A stretch of 64,000 bases of DNA, from the NCBI RefSeq assembly GCF_003610255.1, contig NZ_RAPS01000003.1, forward strand, positions 112,254 through 176,253. Reading direction: 5' to 3'. The DNA is from Streptomyces sp. TLI_171. GTDB taxonomy: Bacteria > Actinomycetota > Actinomycetes > Streptomycetales > Streptomycetaceae. Below the pieces are notes generated by a model. It was not told the DNA's origin. It saw nothing but the letters and a program-made list of their open reading frames with translations, and searched no databases. Shown here piece after piece: positions 36,136-44,337 of the stretch (position 1 is the stretch's first letter; each line of letters begins with the position of its first letter). The translations under genes were made by a program, and so were the position numbers.

Positions 36136-36158
36136 TGTTTGGCCTATGCTCATAGTGT
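36130..36158 (+). promoter_or_regulatory. TTGCAA-class promoter P9 (plus side of divergent pair)
   Basis: The same palindromic TTGCAA (36130-36135) serves the plus strand: 17 bp, then TAGTGT (36153-36158). It drives the ADP-ribosylglycohydrolase fusion gene at 36243 with a leader of about 78 nt. Confidence 0.7.
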
Positions 36159-36242
36159 CACCATGACGAATTGAATCGACGGGGTCGACGGCCCTCCGCC
36201 CGGACACGTCCCCCGCGTCCGTCGGATCTACGAGGAGACCTG

Positions 36243-37862
36243 ATGCCGAACCGCCGCGTCAGCACCCGCCGCCCCGCACCGCGGCGGCCGCTGCTGACCG
36301 AGATCCGCACCGACCGCGCCGCCGGCGTCCTTCTCGCCGCTGCAGCTGGTGACGCTCTCGGCGTCCACTACGAGGGCCAGGGCACGATGCACCCCGACCA
36401 GCAGCCGAAGATGCTCGGCGGCGGCTACGGCCCGTACCGGCCCGGCGAATACAGCGACGACACGCAGATGCAGTGGTGCATCGCCGACGTCGCCGCCACC
36501 GGAGCCGATCTGCGCAGCCCGGCCGCCCTCGACGCCATCGCCGCCAACTTCCTGATCTGGCTTCGCGACGGAGCCACGGACGTCGGCATCCAGACCAGGA
36601 CCGTCCTCGGCATGACCGAGCGGGCGCACGCCGAATCCGACGAGCCGCTGCACCAGGTGATGACCCGCCAGGCCACCGCCCAGTACAAGCGGACCGGCCT
36701 CGGCGCAGGCAACGGAGCCCTCATGAGGACCGGCACCGTCGCCCTCGCCCACCTCGACAACCCGCGCGCCATGGCCGAAGCGGCCCGCGCGGTCAGCGAC
36801 CTGACCCACGGCGACCAGCTCAGCGCCGAGGCGTGCATCCTGTGGTGCTCCGGCATTCGCACCGCCGTCCTCGACGGCACCTTCGACGGCGTCCGCGCCG
36901 GAGTGGCCCTGCTCCCCGAGAACCGCCGCGCCCAGTGGGCCGCCTGGCTCGACGAGGCCGAGAGCCGCCCTCCGCACACCTTCGCCAACAAGAACGGCTT
37001 CGTCGTCGTGGCGCTCCAGGCCGCATGGGCCTCCATCACCCAGACCCCCGTACCCGCAGCCGACCCCGCCAACGGCTCCTTCGCCAGCCAGCACCTCCAG
37101 CTCGCCCTGGAGAACGCCGTACGCATCGGCCGCGACACCGACACCGTCGCCGCGATCGCCGGAGCGCTCCTCGGCGCGCGCTGGGGCGGATCGGCCGTGC
37201 CGCTCCACTGGCAGCGCCTGCTCCACGGCTGGCCCAGCCAGGACGCCTCCGACCTGGTCAGCCTCGCAGTCCTGACGGTGAACCAGGGCGGTGACGACTC
37301 CAGCGGCTGGCCCCGGGGTGAGCGGATGCCGCACCCGCAGGTTGGGGGAGGGCCGTTCGCCGTCCTCCACCCGCACGACCCCGGACTGATCATCGGCAAC
37401 CTCGCCCAGACCGCCGTCGACGGCCCCGCGCCGGTCGACGCCGTCGTCAGCCTCTGCCGGGTCGGCTCTGGCCCGATCCTGACCCAGTCCGGAGTCGAGC
37501 ACATCCGGGTCTGGCTGGTCGACCGCGCCGGAGCCAACGCGGACACCGCGTTCGTCGTGGACCAGGCCGCACGGATCGTCCGGCAGCTGCGTCAGGAGGG
37601 GAAGCGGGTGTACCTCCACTGCGTGGCCGGTCGCAGTCGCACCCCCGCCGTTGCCGCCCGCTACAGCTGCCTGCTCACCGGCAAGAGCCCCGCCGACGCG
37701 CTCGCCGACGTGCACACAGCCCTGGGGTGGTGGCGGCTGGACCACAACCGCGACCTGTTCGAAGCGATCTACCGGCTCGCCGGGCACCGTCCCCCGAGCT
37801 CGACCCGCGTCGGCCGGCCGCGCCCCGGCCGCTTCGACCCGCACCCGGACCTGGCCTGGTAG
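36243..37862 (+). CDS. ADP-ribosylglycohydrolase fused to a Cys-type phosphatase domain
   Basis: 539 residues from ATG 36243, 5 bp after a GAGGAG Shine-Dalgarno. Residues 20-320 are a DraG/ARH-type hydrolase: AAAGDALGVHYEG (about 36), YSDDTQMQW (about 70) and GRDTDTVAAIAGALLGARWG (about 295), the acidic motifs that bind two magnesium ions and cleave ADP-ribose from protein or nucleic acid. Residues 390-515 look like a dual-specificity/tyrosine phosphatase: VYLHCVAGRSRTPAVAARY (about 458) fits HCx5R. The pair could remove ADP-ribose and a phosphate from the same substrate (inference). It is the only plus-strand gene of this region, is divergent from the PAPS-reductase gene, and ends at a strong terminator. 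Confidence 0.87.
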   Translation: MPNRRVSTRRPAPRRPLLTEIRTDRAAGVLLAAAAGDALGVHYEGQGTMHPDQQPKMLGGGYGPYRPGEYSDDTQMQWCIADVAATGADLRSPAALDAIAANFLIWLRDGATDVGIQTRTVLGMTERAHAESDEPLHQVMTRQATAQYKRTGLGAGNGALMRTGTVALAHLDNPRAMAEAARAVSDLTHGDQLSAEACILWCSGIRTAVLDGTFDGVRAGVALLPENRRAQWAAWLDEAESRPPHTFANKNGFVVVALQAAWASITQTPVPAADPANGSFASQHLQLALENAVRIGRDTDTVAAIAGALLGARWGGSAVPLHWQRLLHGWPSQDASDLVSLAVLTVNQGGDDSSGWPRGERMPHPQVGGGPFAVLHPHDPGLIIGNLAQTAVDGPAPVDAVVSLCRVGSGPILTQSGVEHIRVWLVDRAGANADTAFVVDQAARIVRQLRQEGKRVYLHCVAGRSRTPAVAARYSCLLTGKSPADALADVHTALGWWRLDHNRDLFEAIYRLAGHRPPSSTRVGRPRPGRFDPHPDLAW

Positions 37863-37869
37863 CAGACGA

Positions 37870-37921
37870 CACGCAGATGGGCCGCCCCCTCAGCAGCACG
37901 AGGGGGCGGCCCATCTGCGTG
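37870..37921. terminator. Bidirectional 21-bp hairpin terminator
   Basis: A perfect 21-bp stem (37870-37890 with 37901-37921) and a 10-nt loop, between the convergent ADP-ribosylglycohydrolase gene and the peptidase-like gene. It can serve both directions. Confidence 0.85.
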
Positions 37922-37964
37922 TGCCGGCCCTGGAGCACAGGCGACGGCCGAAAGGGCCCCGCCC

Positions 37965-38396
37965 TCAGCCTGCGAGCGAAGGTTCGAGGTGGTCAAGCAG
38001 CCACTGGGCGCGATCGAACGCCGCGACCTTGTGCCCGTAGCTCGGCCATTTCAGGTGGGTGACCTCGTGCGCCAGGACTTGGTCGGCCTCGGCGCGGGTC
38101 GCGAGGGCGTCCTGCTGCAGGTACAACAACGGAACCGGGAGGCGAGTGCTTTCCGGCCCCCGGTAGGCCCGGCCCACCACCTCGGCGCCGACGCGCTGCC
38201 CCGACAACCGCGTGTACTTGGCAGAGTCCAGGACGAGGAGAAACCGCAACCCGGCCGCCCGGGCGAACTGCTGTGCCCGGGCGCGCAGCCACAGCTGGTC
38301 GGCCGGCAGAGCCGCCTCGCACGCCGGCAGCGGACTGCGCAGCGCCCGGGTCCGCGCGATCGTGAGGGCGCTTCCGCGTTCGGTGCTCACTCTCAT
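37965..38396 (-). CDS. HExxH metallopeptidase-like protein (ImmA/IrrE-like role proposed)
   Basis: 143 residues from ATG 38396, overlapping the stop of the XRE gene (ATGA). Zinc-binding HEVTH is followed by LKWPSYGH (third His possible), in ALATRAEADQVLAHEVTH near the C-terminus. The preceding segment RAAGLRFLLVLDSAKYTRL suits a small peptidase fold. In ICEBs1-type elements an ImmA peptidase cleaves the ImmR XRE repressor to induce excision and transfer. The adjacent order XRE-peptidase here suggests the same logic, but sequence identity to ImmA itself is not established. Confidence 0.7.
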   Translation of the reverse strand: MRVSTERGSALTIARTRALRSPLPACEAALPADQLWLRARAQQFARAAGLRFLLVLDSAKYTRLSGQRVGAEVVGRAYRGPESTRLPVPLLYLQQDALATRAEADQVLAHEVTHLKWPSYGHKVAAFDRAQWLLDHLEPSLAG

Positions 38397-38944
38397 CCCC
38401 TCCGCTCTTCGTCCTGGATGGTCTCGATCAGCTCTCGCAGCTCGTCGGGCGTCCGGCCGAGGTGGTTGGCCAGGCGTTGCATTGTTCGATCGGTCAGCCA
38501 GAGCGGCGCCGTCGACCGCGCGGTTGCCACGCTGCGCTGGTGCGCCTCGCGGACCTCCTCCTCGCTGGTGCCGTACACCGCGGCCAGGGCCGCAGCGACG
38601 CTGTCCTTCAGCTCGGTCGTGCGGCCGGCCTCCAGCATGGCCAGTGACCCGCGGGACATCTGCACCGCCGCGGCCGCGGCGCCGGGCCCCAGGCCGCTGG
38701 CCTGCTCGCGCAGAGTCCGCAGGTCCCGCTCCTCGACGGGATTGAGGAGATCCTGCAGCTGGCATCCGACTGCTTCCGCCAGGCCAGCCAGCATCTTGGC
38801 GTTCGGCGTGCGTGCGCCGGCTTCGTAGTCGTCGAGGACGGCGGGGCGGATCCCGGCCTTGTGGGCGAGGTCCTGGCGGCTCAGGCCGGCCTTCGTCCTC
38901 TCGGCGACCAGGCGGTCCGGCCTGAAGCTGCTGCTGCGGTGCAT
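38393..38944 (-). CDS. XRE-family transcriptional regulator (ImmR-like)
   Basis: 183 residues. The HTH_3 domain at about residues 10-65 contains RTKAGLSRQDLAHKAGIRPA, then VLDDYEAGARTPN. A second, shorter HTH-like unit follows (GPGAAAAAVQMSRGSLAMLE, then AGRT). The C-terminal helical region is typical of dimerising repressors. It is coupled to the peptidase-like gene downstream. Its own promoter region (38974-39002) contains TGTC-ACTGA-GACA, a likely operator, so it is probably autoregulated. It lies at the boundary between the TTGCAA regulon and the conjugation operon, a natural place for the element's master switch (inference). Confidence 0.85.
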   Translation of the reverse strand: MHRSSSFRPDRLVAERTKAGLSRQDLAHKAGIRPAVLDDYEAGARTPNAKMLAGLAEAVGCQLQDLLNPVEERDLRTLREQASGLGPGAAAAAVQMSRGSLAMLEAGRTTELKDSVAAALAAVYGTSEEEVREAHQRSVATARSTAPLWLTDRTMQRLANHLGRTPDELRELIETIQDEERRG

Positions 38945-38973
38945 CGTGGGGCCTTCCTCGCGTCGCTGTGTGC

Positions 38974-39002
38974 ATTATGTCACTGAGACACTATGGACGT
39001 CA
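38974..39002 (-). promoter_or_regulatory. Promoter and operator of the XRE gene
   Basis: Minus strand: TGACGT (38997-39002), 17 bp, CATAAT (38974-38979). The spacer holds the inverted repeat TGTC-N5-GACA (38979-38991). It overlaps the stop of the upstream gene at 39000. Confidence 0.55.
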
Positions 39003-39482
39003 CGCGAAGCGTCCGCTCCAGCTGTCCTCGGCCAGCTCCTCCAACGCCTGCTCCTCCTTCGGGGAGAGCCGGTCGACGAAGGTGTCCCAGCGCCCCAGCT
39101 CCTCCAGCTCCGCGCCGCCCGCAGGCTCGATCCGGGCGGTCTGGCCATCACCGCCGTAGGCAGCGACCAGGCGCAGAACGACGGCGCCGCGGCTATCGAC
39201 TTCAGCGGAGCGCCAGTGCACGGCGCGTCGCCGGGCCACGCTCAGATTGAAGACGTAACCGACACCCGGCTCGGGGGACAGGCCTCCACCCACGACCGGC
39301 CGGATCCACAGAAGGCGTGGGTCGTCCTCGTCCTCGCGCCAGTGGCGGGCGAGCGGGGCACGGAAGGCCTCGGTCCCGCCCGATTCGGTGACGACGATCC
39401 GGGCGCCGGCGTCGAGCGGATCGCCGGTGCTGGTGTGGGCGCCTTCGAGCAGGTTGGTGAGCTGGTTGGTCCAGGTGTTCAT
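39000..39482 (-). CDS. Hypothetical protein at the end of the conjugation operon
   Basis: 160 residues: MNTWTNQLTNLLEGAHTSTG, RIVVTESGGTEAFRAPLARH, PRLLWIRPVVGGGLSP, RRRAVHWRSAEVDSRGAVVL, and an acidic C-terminus (LSPKEEQALEELAEDSW). No domain recognised. It follows the large MGTNSK protein gene by 23 bp, so it may encode a partner or immunity protein for it (inference from position only). Confidence 0.75.
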   Translation of the reverse strand: MNTWTNQLTNLLEGAHTSTGDPLDAGARIVVTESGGTEAFRAPLARHWREDEDDPRLLWIRPVVGGGLSPEPGVGYVFNLSVARRRAVHWRSAEVDSRGAVVLRLVAAYGGDGQTARIEPAGGAELEELGRWDTFVDRLSPKEEQALEELAEDSWSGRFA

Positions 39483-39505
39483 GGCGTTCCTTCCGTGGGT
39501 CCGGG

Positions 39506-41728
39506 TCAGATGCCGACGATGTCGGCGACGGGCTTGCCGGCGAGGTGGGTGATCTTCTTGTCAGCGAAGAACTTCAGCAGCTTGTCGCGGTTGTCCGCGC
39601 TGCCGCACAGGACGCGGCTGGGCGCCTCCGCGCCGAACAGGTCGATGCCGTCCCTGAACATCACCTCATTGCCGCCCCCGTCGAACTTCGCGATCTTCAT
39701 CGGGTCACTGGTCTGCCCGGAGACGCTCTTCCCGCCGGCGGTGTGCAACGCACCGAAGTGGTCACTGTTGTAGGCGTAGTAGTCGCTGCGCTTCATCAGC
39801 ACGGCCGGGTCGTCCCAGACGATCCGAACGCCGTAACCGCCGTCGCCGTCGACCGGCGTGTCCCTCACGCGCAGGAACACCGAGTTCGCGCCGCCGGAGA
39901 ACTTGTCCTGGCCCTCGCTCATGCCGAGGCCCTTGCTCGTGCCCATGACCGCACGGCGCTCGGTGGAGGCGAGCACTCCCGTCGCGAACAGGGTGGTGAT
40001 GTCTCCGCCGCCCATGCCGTGCACGAGGCTGCGCCCCTTCCAGGCGCTCGCGAAGGCCTCGGGGTTGCCGGTGACGTCGAAGCGGGTCCAGGTCAGCCAC
40101 CCGCCGGACCTGTTCGGCGTCGGCTGGTAGCCGGGACTCGCGCTCAGCGCGGCTCCGTCGGCGAAGCCGGCGGCCTGACCCACAGCGTCGCGTACCACTG
40201 CGATGCGCTTGGGCAGGACGTCGTGGGCGGCCTGCAGCTGGAGCTTCTTCGCGAACGCCGACAGGCCTGCCTCGTCCAAGCCGACCGCCTCGTGCGCGTG
40301 CGCGTGGAACAGCTCCTGGACCTGGAGCTCCTCCAGCCCCCGCGCGACCTCCATCGCCTCCTTGACCTGGGGGTTCGAAGCCAGGCCCTGCGCCTTGATG
40401 TTGTTGGCGAGGTAGGTCCATTCGCCTTCGCTGGCCGTCATCGGCTTGTTCGCGAGGTGGAGCTGCTCGAGCCGGGCGACGAGCTCCGGTCCGTGGCCGG
40501 CCCCCGCAGGAGCGTGGACCTCCAGCTGGCCACGGATGCTGAACTCGGCTTTTCCAGGCTCGTTGAGGCTGTAGGGCCGGTACACCGCGCTCCAGCCGTC
40601 GCCCATGTCGATGGCGTACTCCTTGCCCGTCGCGTGGGCACGGGACGTTCCGTCCCAGGAAACCTCGCCCGTGACCGGGTCCAGGGAGGCGTCGATCCGG
40701 CTGGCGTTGCGAAGCTGCGCCGAGAGTTGCCCGGGATCGGTGTCGTCGACCGGTGCGGGCACCATCTCGGTGACGGTGGCCATGCCGGTGTGCAGGTAGG
40801 GGGTCACCATGGGGAGCTTCCCGCCGTCGGCGTAGGTCTGATCACCCAGTCCGATCTTCGCCTTCTCGGCGATCGCCTCCAGGTGTTCCATGTAGTAGCC
40901 GGTCATGGCCGCCTCATCGGCGGTGGCACCATGGGCCGCCGTGACGACAGCTTTTACAGCGGCCGTGATCTTGTCGTGAGTGGACTGCGGGACGTCGATG
41001 CCGTTCTTCAGTTTGTGGTTCACCGACTTGGCGGCCTGGGCGACGAGCTCGTGCAGGTTGTTCTGCTTGTCGAGCTCGAGTTGGCCGGTGATTTCCTTGG
41101 TGACCTCCACCGGAACCAACTTCCCCTCGGACAGCGCGAGCGCGTCCAGGAGCTTCTCCTCGGCCTCCTCGTTCACGTGGGCCAGCAGCACCTCGCGGGG
41201 GGTTCCGTCGGCGGAGTCGTAGGAGATCAGCGTGGCCGCCGAGTTGAGGAAGTCGGTGCCGCCAACCAGGACCGGCTCCCCGATGGCCATCCCTGTGGTC
41301 GGTGCTTCTGGCACCGGCGTCAGCGGCTGCTCGGCCGAATCCTCCTCCTCTTCCTGCTCTTCGGGCATTTCGGCACCACCGGCGGCCGCTCCCTCGGCCC
41401 CATCCAGTCCGTCGAGCACGGCAGCCGAGAGTGGCTCGGGCGGATCCCACGCGTCCTCGCCGGGCGCGGGAGGCTCGTCCGTGATCCGGGCCTTCCCGCC
41501 TCCGACTGCCACCGACGGATCGGCGAGCTCAGGGGGCACCTCGAAGCCGGCCATCGGCTGCAGCGTCGGGCCGCCGAACGGCGTGTTGAACAGATCTGCA
41601 ATCAGCTGGGCGGCCTCGGCCGGGCCGGGTTGCTCCGGCCCCGCCGCGGTTGCAGAAGGCTCCAGGGTCGCCGCGGTGGACGGGGCGACCGTGTACGACT
41701 GGTGCGTGGACTTGGAGTTCGTGCCCAT
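39506..41728 (-). CDS. Large MGTNSK-signature protein with possible ADP-ribosyltransferase-like C-terminus
   Basis: 740 residues. It begins MGTNSKSTHQSYTVAPS, shared with the protein encoded just upstream. Residues 20-170 are disordered and acidic/Pro-rich (EEQEEEEDSAEQ), and the centre is helical. The C-terminal 200 residues contain SLVHGMGGGDITTLFATGVL, then STERRAVMG, FSGGANSVFLRVRD, KRSDYYAYNSDHFGAL and GGGNEVMFRDGIDLFGAEAP. An early His, a middle Ser/Tyr region and a late Glu recall H-Y-E type ADP-ribosyltransferases, but I cannot confirm this by alignment. It may be cargo of the secretion machinery. The start is chosen from the signature shared with the neighbour. Confidence 0.7.
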   Translation of the reverse strand: MGTNSKSTHQSYTVAPSTAATLEPSATAAGPEQPGPAEAAQLIADLFNTPFGGPTLQPMAGFEVPPELADPSVAVGGGKARITDEPPAPGEDAWDPPEPLSAAVLDGLDGAEGAAAGGAEMPEEQEEEEDSAEQPLTPVPEAPTTGMAIGEPVLVGGTDFLNSAATLISYDSADGTPREVLLAHVNEEAEEKLLDALALSEGKLVPVEVTKEITGQLELDKQNNLHELVAQAAKSVNHKLKNGIDVPQSTHDKITAAVKAVVTAAHGATADEAAMTGYYMEHLEAIAEKAKIGLGDQTYADGGKLPMVTPYLHTGMATVTEMVPAPVDDTDPGQLSAQLRNASRIDASLDPVTGEVSWDGTSRAHATGKEYAIDMGDGWSAVYRPYSLNEPGKAEFSIRGQLEVHAPAGAGHGPELVARLEQLHLANKPMTASEGEWTYLANNIKAQGLASNPQVKEAMEVARGLEELQVQELFHAHAHEAVGLDEAGLSAFAKKLQLQAAHDVLPKRIAVVRDAVGQAAGFADGAALSASPGYQPTPNRSGGWLTWTRFDVTGNPEAFASAWKGRSLVHGMGGGDITTLFATGVLASTERRAVMGTSKGLGMSEGQDKFSGGANSVFLRVRDTPVDGDGGYGVRIVWDDPAVLMKRSDYYAYNSDHFGALHTAGGKSVSGQTSDPMKIAKFDGGGNEVMFRDGIDLFGAEAPSRVLCGSADNRDKLLKFFADKKITHLAGKPVADIVGI

Positions 41729-41733
41729 CGAGG

Positions 41734-44337
41734 TCAGCTCCCGTACTTGAGGGCGGCGGCGGAGGACAGCTTCAGCTGCTTGGTGAAGAAGTCGGCGAAG
41801 TCGGTCCGCAGTGTCGTCTTTCGCTCGCAGGCGTGGTCCAGGAACGCTTCGGCGATCTGCGTGTGCGTCACCTGGTCTGCAGGAACGCCATGCTGTTTGG
41901 CGGCCCGGGTCCTCATCTTCGGAACCCAATGCAGATCGACCTTCGCGCCCTGGTGCGCGGTGTCGTGCAGCACGGCGCGCCACTGGGCGTCCGGGATCGC
42001 CTCAAAGGACTTGATGACCGGATGGGCGACGGCAGGATTCACCTTCACCCCCGGACCCAGACCGCCACCCATGAACGCCGAATACAGCTGCTGCTGGACC
42101 GGTACGGAGCCGTACCCGCTGTTCGGGGCGTAGCCGAGGTCGAGTTTGTCCCGGCCGAAGAACTTGAAGCTCTGCCCGCGATCGATGTTCACGAGGCCGC
42201 CCGAGGGTGTCTCGATCATGTTCTGGGCGTGGCCGTCGTGGTCTCCGACCAGCCAGGCACCGACGTGGTAGCGCACGATCGCGTCTACCTGGCCCTGCGT
42301 CCAGGAGGACGGACTCCCGCCGAGCGTCTTCGCGCCCTTGACCATCGGCTGGATGCATCCGGGCTGGCCGCCGATCGTCTTCTGGTAGACCGGCACCGAG
42401 GGCACGCCGCCCAGGTCCAGGGCGTGGGAGGCCGCCGCCTCCGCGGCCGCGCGGGCACCGCCGGCCTGCTTGTCCGGCTTGAAGAGCCACATCCCTCCGT
42501 CCGGGCCCTGGTGGAGGGTCTTGCTGTGCGCGCCGCCGAGCGCCGCGGCCTGCGCCGGCCCGAACGAGATTGCCGCGACCTGGGAAGCCTCCATGCGCTT
42601 GGGCAGGTCGGAGGCAGCGGCAGTGGCCATCTGCAGGGCCGCGACCAGCGCCTTGTTCTTGGCCGCGAACGCCCCTCCGGACGCTGCGGAGGGTCCGAGC
42701 TTGGGGGCGACCGGCTTCGACCCGGGAGTGATCGGTGTGACGGGGGTAGGCCCCGCCCCCGCCGTCGACGTTCCGGCGGCGGAAGGGGTGGAAGAAGGAC
42801 CGGTCGGTGAGGGCGGCGGTGCGGCGGCCTTGGCCGCCTTCTTCGCCGCCGCTTCCTCGGCGAGGAGGTTGATCGCCGGCGGATGCCACAACGGGTTGAA
42901 GTGACCTGCGATGAACTTCTGCACGTGCGCCCGCGAGGCCTTGCCTGCCGCGGTCATGCCGAGCTCCTCGGCTACTTCACGCAGGTCAGTGAGCTTCTGC
43001 TGCTTCGCCCACGCGCTGAACGCCTCCGTCTCCGCGTACGGGTTGACGAGGTTGTCCTTGTCCAGCCCGGGATGCTGAGCCACCAGTTCCTTCGGAGGCA
43101 GCAGCACGTTCGAGGCCCAGGGCGTGACCGCCATCTGGGCTTCGTACAGCTTGCCGGTGCTGACGGCCCACTCGGCGGCGGTCTTGACCGCCTCCCCCTG
43201 CTGTTCCCACGCGCCCTTTCCCAGGGGAGCGAGCGTGAGCGCGCCGGCGACGTCCTTGCTGATCAGTAGCAGCGAGTGGTCGCTCATCGCCGAGTCGAGG
43301 TCATCGAGCTGGACCTGTCGCTTCGCGATGACTCCCTTGGCCAGGTTGAGCGTGCCGGCGCTGGTGTTCGGACGGATCATCCTGAGCAACTGGCGCGGGC
43401 TTAAAAGGTGGACCTCCTGCTCGGTGATCAGTCCAGCGTCGATCGCGTCCTTGGCCGCGAGCTGAGCGTTGCCGGTGTTCACCGAGGCCTGGTCCAGGTA
43501 GGCGTCGACGGCTTGGTGGGCCTGGGCCTTCGCCGTCTGCAGCTCGTCGCCCATCTCGGGGCACTCGGCGGCGGCAAGGAGCCGCTCAGCCTTCAGCAGC
43601 GTTGCGAGCTGCTCGCCGTTCACATGGACGGCCGGAAGCCCGTCCAGGGATGCGGCGAGTGCGGCTTGGGCCTGCTGGACCTGCTCCGGCGTCGCCTGCC
43701 AGCCGCCTCCCGTGTGCGGCATCGGCGTGCCCTCGAGCTGGTGGACGTCTGCCAGCGTCAGCCCGCCGTAGGTATCACCCGCCAGCAGCTGCTGGTAGCG
43801 CTTATGGGCGGCGGCCTCGATCGCGGCCTTCGACTTGATGTCCGGGTCGTAGGCCGGGTCCAGCCAGTGCACCAAGGGATGCTGTCCCTTGCCGGACAGG
43901 CCGACCAGCACCGGATGCCCGAAGCCCTTCGCCGAAGCGATCTGCTGGAGCTCACCAGCTGGGAGCGCGGTCAGGTACGCCAGGGAGGTCGCCTTGATCT
44001 CCTTGAGTTTCTCGGCGATCTCCTCCTCCGAGGCGCCGGCGGCCTTCATGGCCTCCAGGGCAGCCCGGGCGGCCGTGATCTGCTCGGCGAACTGGTCGAA
44101 CTTCTCGACCGGGTCCTCCGGCACGTCGAGCAGGGGTTGGTTCAGGTCCGCCTCGACGTCGACGCCATCGGCAGCGATGAGCTGAGCGAGAGCCGTCGCC
44201 AGGTCGAAGCTCGCGGCAGCCTCCACGTACTCCTGGCTGGTGCCCTCACCGTCACTGTCGGGCTGATCGTCGTCGCCCTCGCCTCCCGCGGGAGCGACGG
44301 TGTAGTTCTGGTGGCTGGCCTTGGAGTTGGTGCCCAT
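41734..44337 (-). CDS. Large MGTNSK-signature protein with kinase-like C-terminal domain
   Basis: 867 residues. It begins MGTNSKASHQNYTVAP, the same signature as its downstream neighbour (5 bp away). The N-terminal two thirds is a long helical region, then a Pro/Thr/Ala linker. The C-terminal domain reads GGMWLFKPDKQAGGARAAAE (nucleotide-binding Lys region, about residue 617), LVGDHDGHAQNMIET (catalytic-loop-like, about 701) and LVNIDRGQSFKFFG (metal-binding Asp, about 717). This layout fits HipA/PI3K-like or actin-fragmin-like kinases, so phosphotransfer is likely; the substrate is unknown. The ATG at 44337 shares a base with the upstream stop (TGATG); an ATG one codon earlier is possible. 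Confidence 0.78.
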   Translation of the reverse strand: MGTNSKASHQNYTVAPAGGEGDDDQPDSDGEGTSQEYVEAAASFDLATALAQLIAADGVDVEADLNQPLLDVPEDPVEKFDQFAEQITAARAALEAMKAAGASEEEIAEKLKEIKATSLAYLTALPAGELQQIASAKGFGHPVLVGLSGKGQHPLVHWLDPAYDPDIKSKAAIEAAAHKRYQQLLAGDTYGGLTLADVHQLEGTPMPHTGGGWQATPEQVQQAQAALAASLDGLPAVHVNGEQLATLLKAERLLAAAECPEMGDELQTAKAQAHQAVDAYLDQASVNTGNAQLAAKDAIDAGLITEQEVHLLSPRQLLRMIRPNTSAGTLNLAKGVIAKRQVQLDDLDSAMSDHSLLLISKDVAGALTLAPLGKGAWEQQGEAVKTAAEWAVSTGKLYEAQMAVTPWASNVLLPPKELVAQHPGLDKDNLVNPYAETEAFSAWAKQQKLTDLREVAEELGMTAAGKASRAHVQKFIAGHFNPLWHPPAINLLAEEAAAKKAAKAAAPPPSPTGPSSTPSAAGTSTAGAGPTPVTPITPGSKPVAPKLGPSAASGGAFAAKNKALVAALQMATAAASDLPKRMEASQVAAISFGPAQAAALGGAHSKTLHQGPDGGMWLFKPDKQAGGARAAAEAAASHALDLGGVPSVPVYQKTIGGQPGCIQPMVKGAKTLGGSPSSWTQGQVDAIVRYHVGAWLVGDHDGHAQNMIETPSGGLVNIDRGQSFKFFGRDKLDLGYAPNSGYGSVPVQQQLYSAFMGGGLGPGVKVNPAVAHPVIKSFEAIPDAQWRAVLHDTAHQGAKVDLHWVPKMRTRAAKQHGVPADQVTHTQIAEAFLDHACERKTTLRTDFADFFTKQLKLSSAAALKYGS

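Noticed and set aside
38470..38490. GTTGCATTGTTCG inside the XRE gene as another TTGCAA promoter
   Set aside because: It lies within coding sequence and has no TANNNT box at 17 bp in a useful direction.
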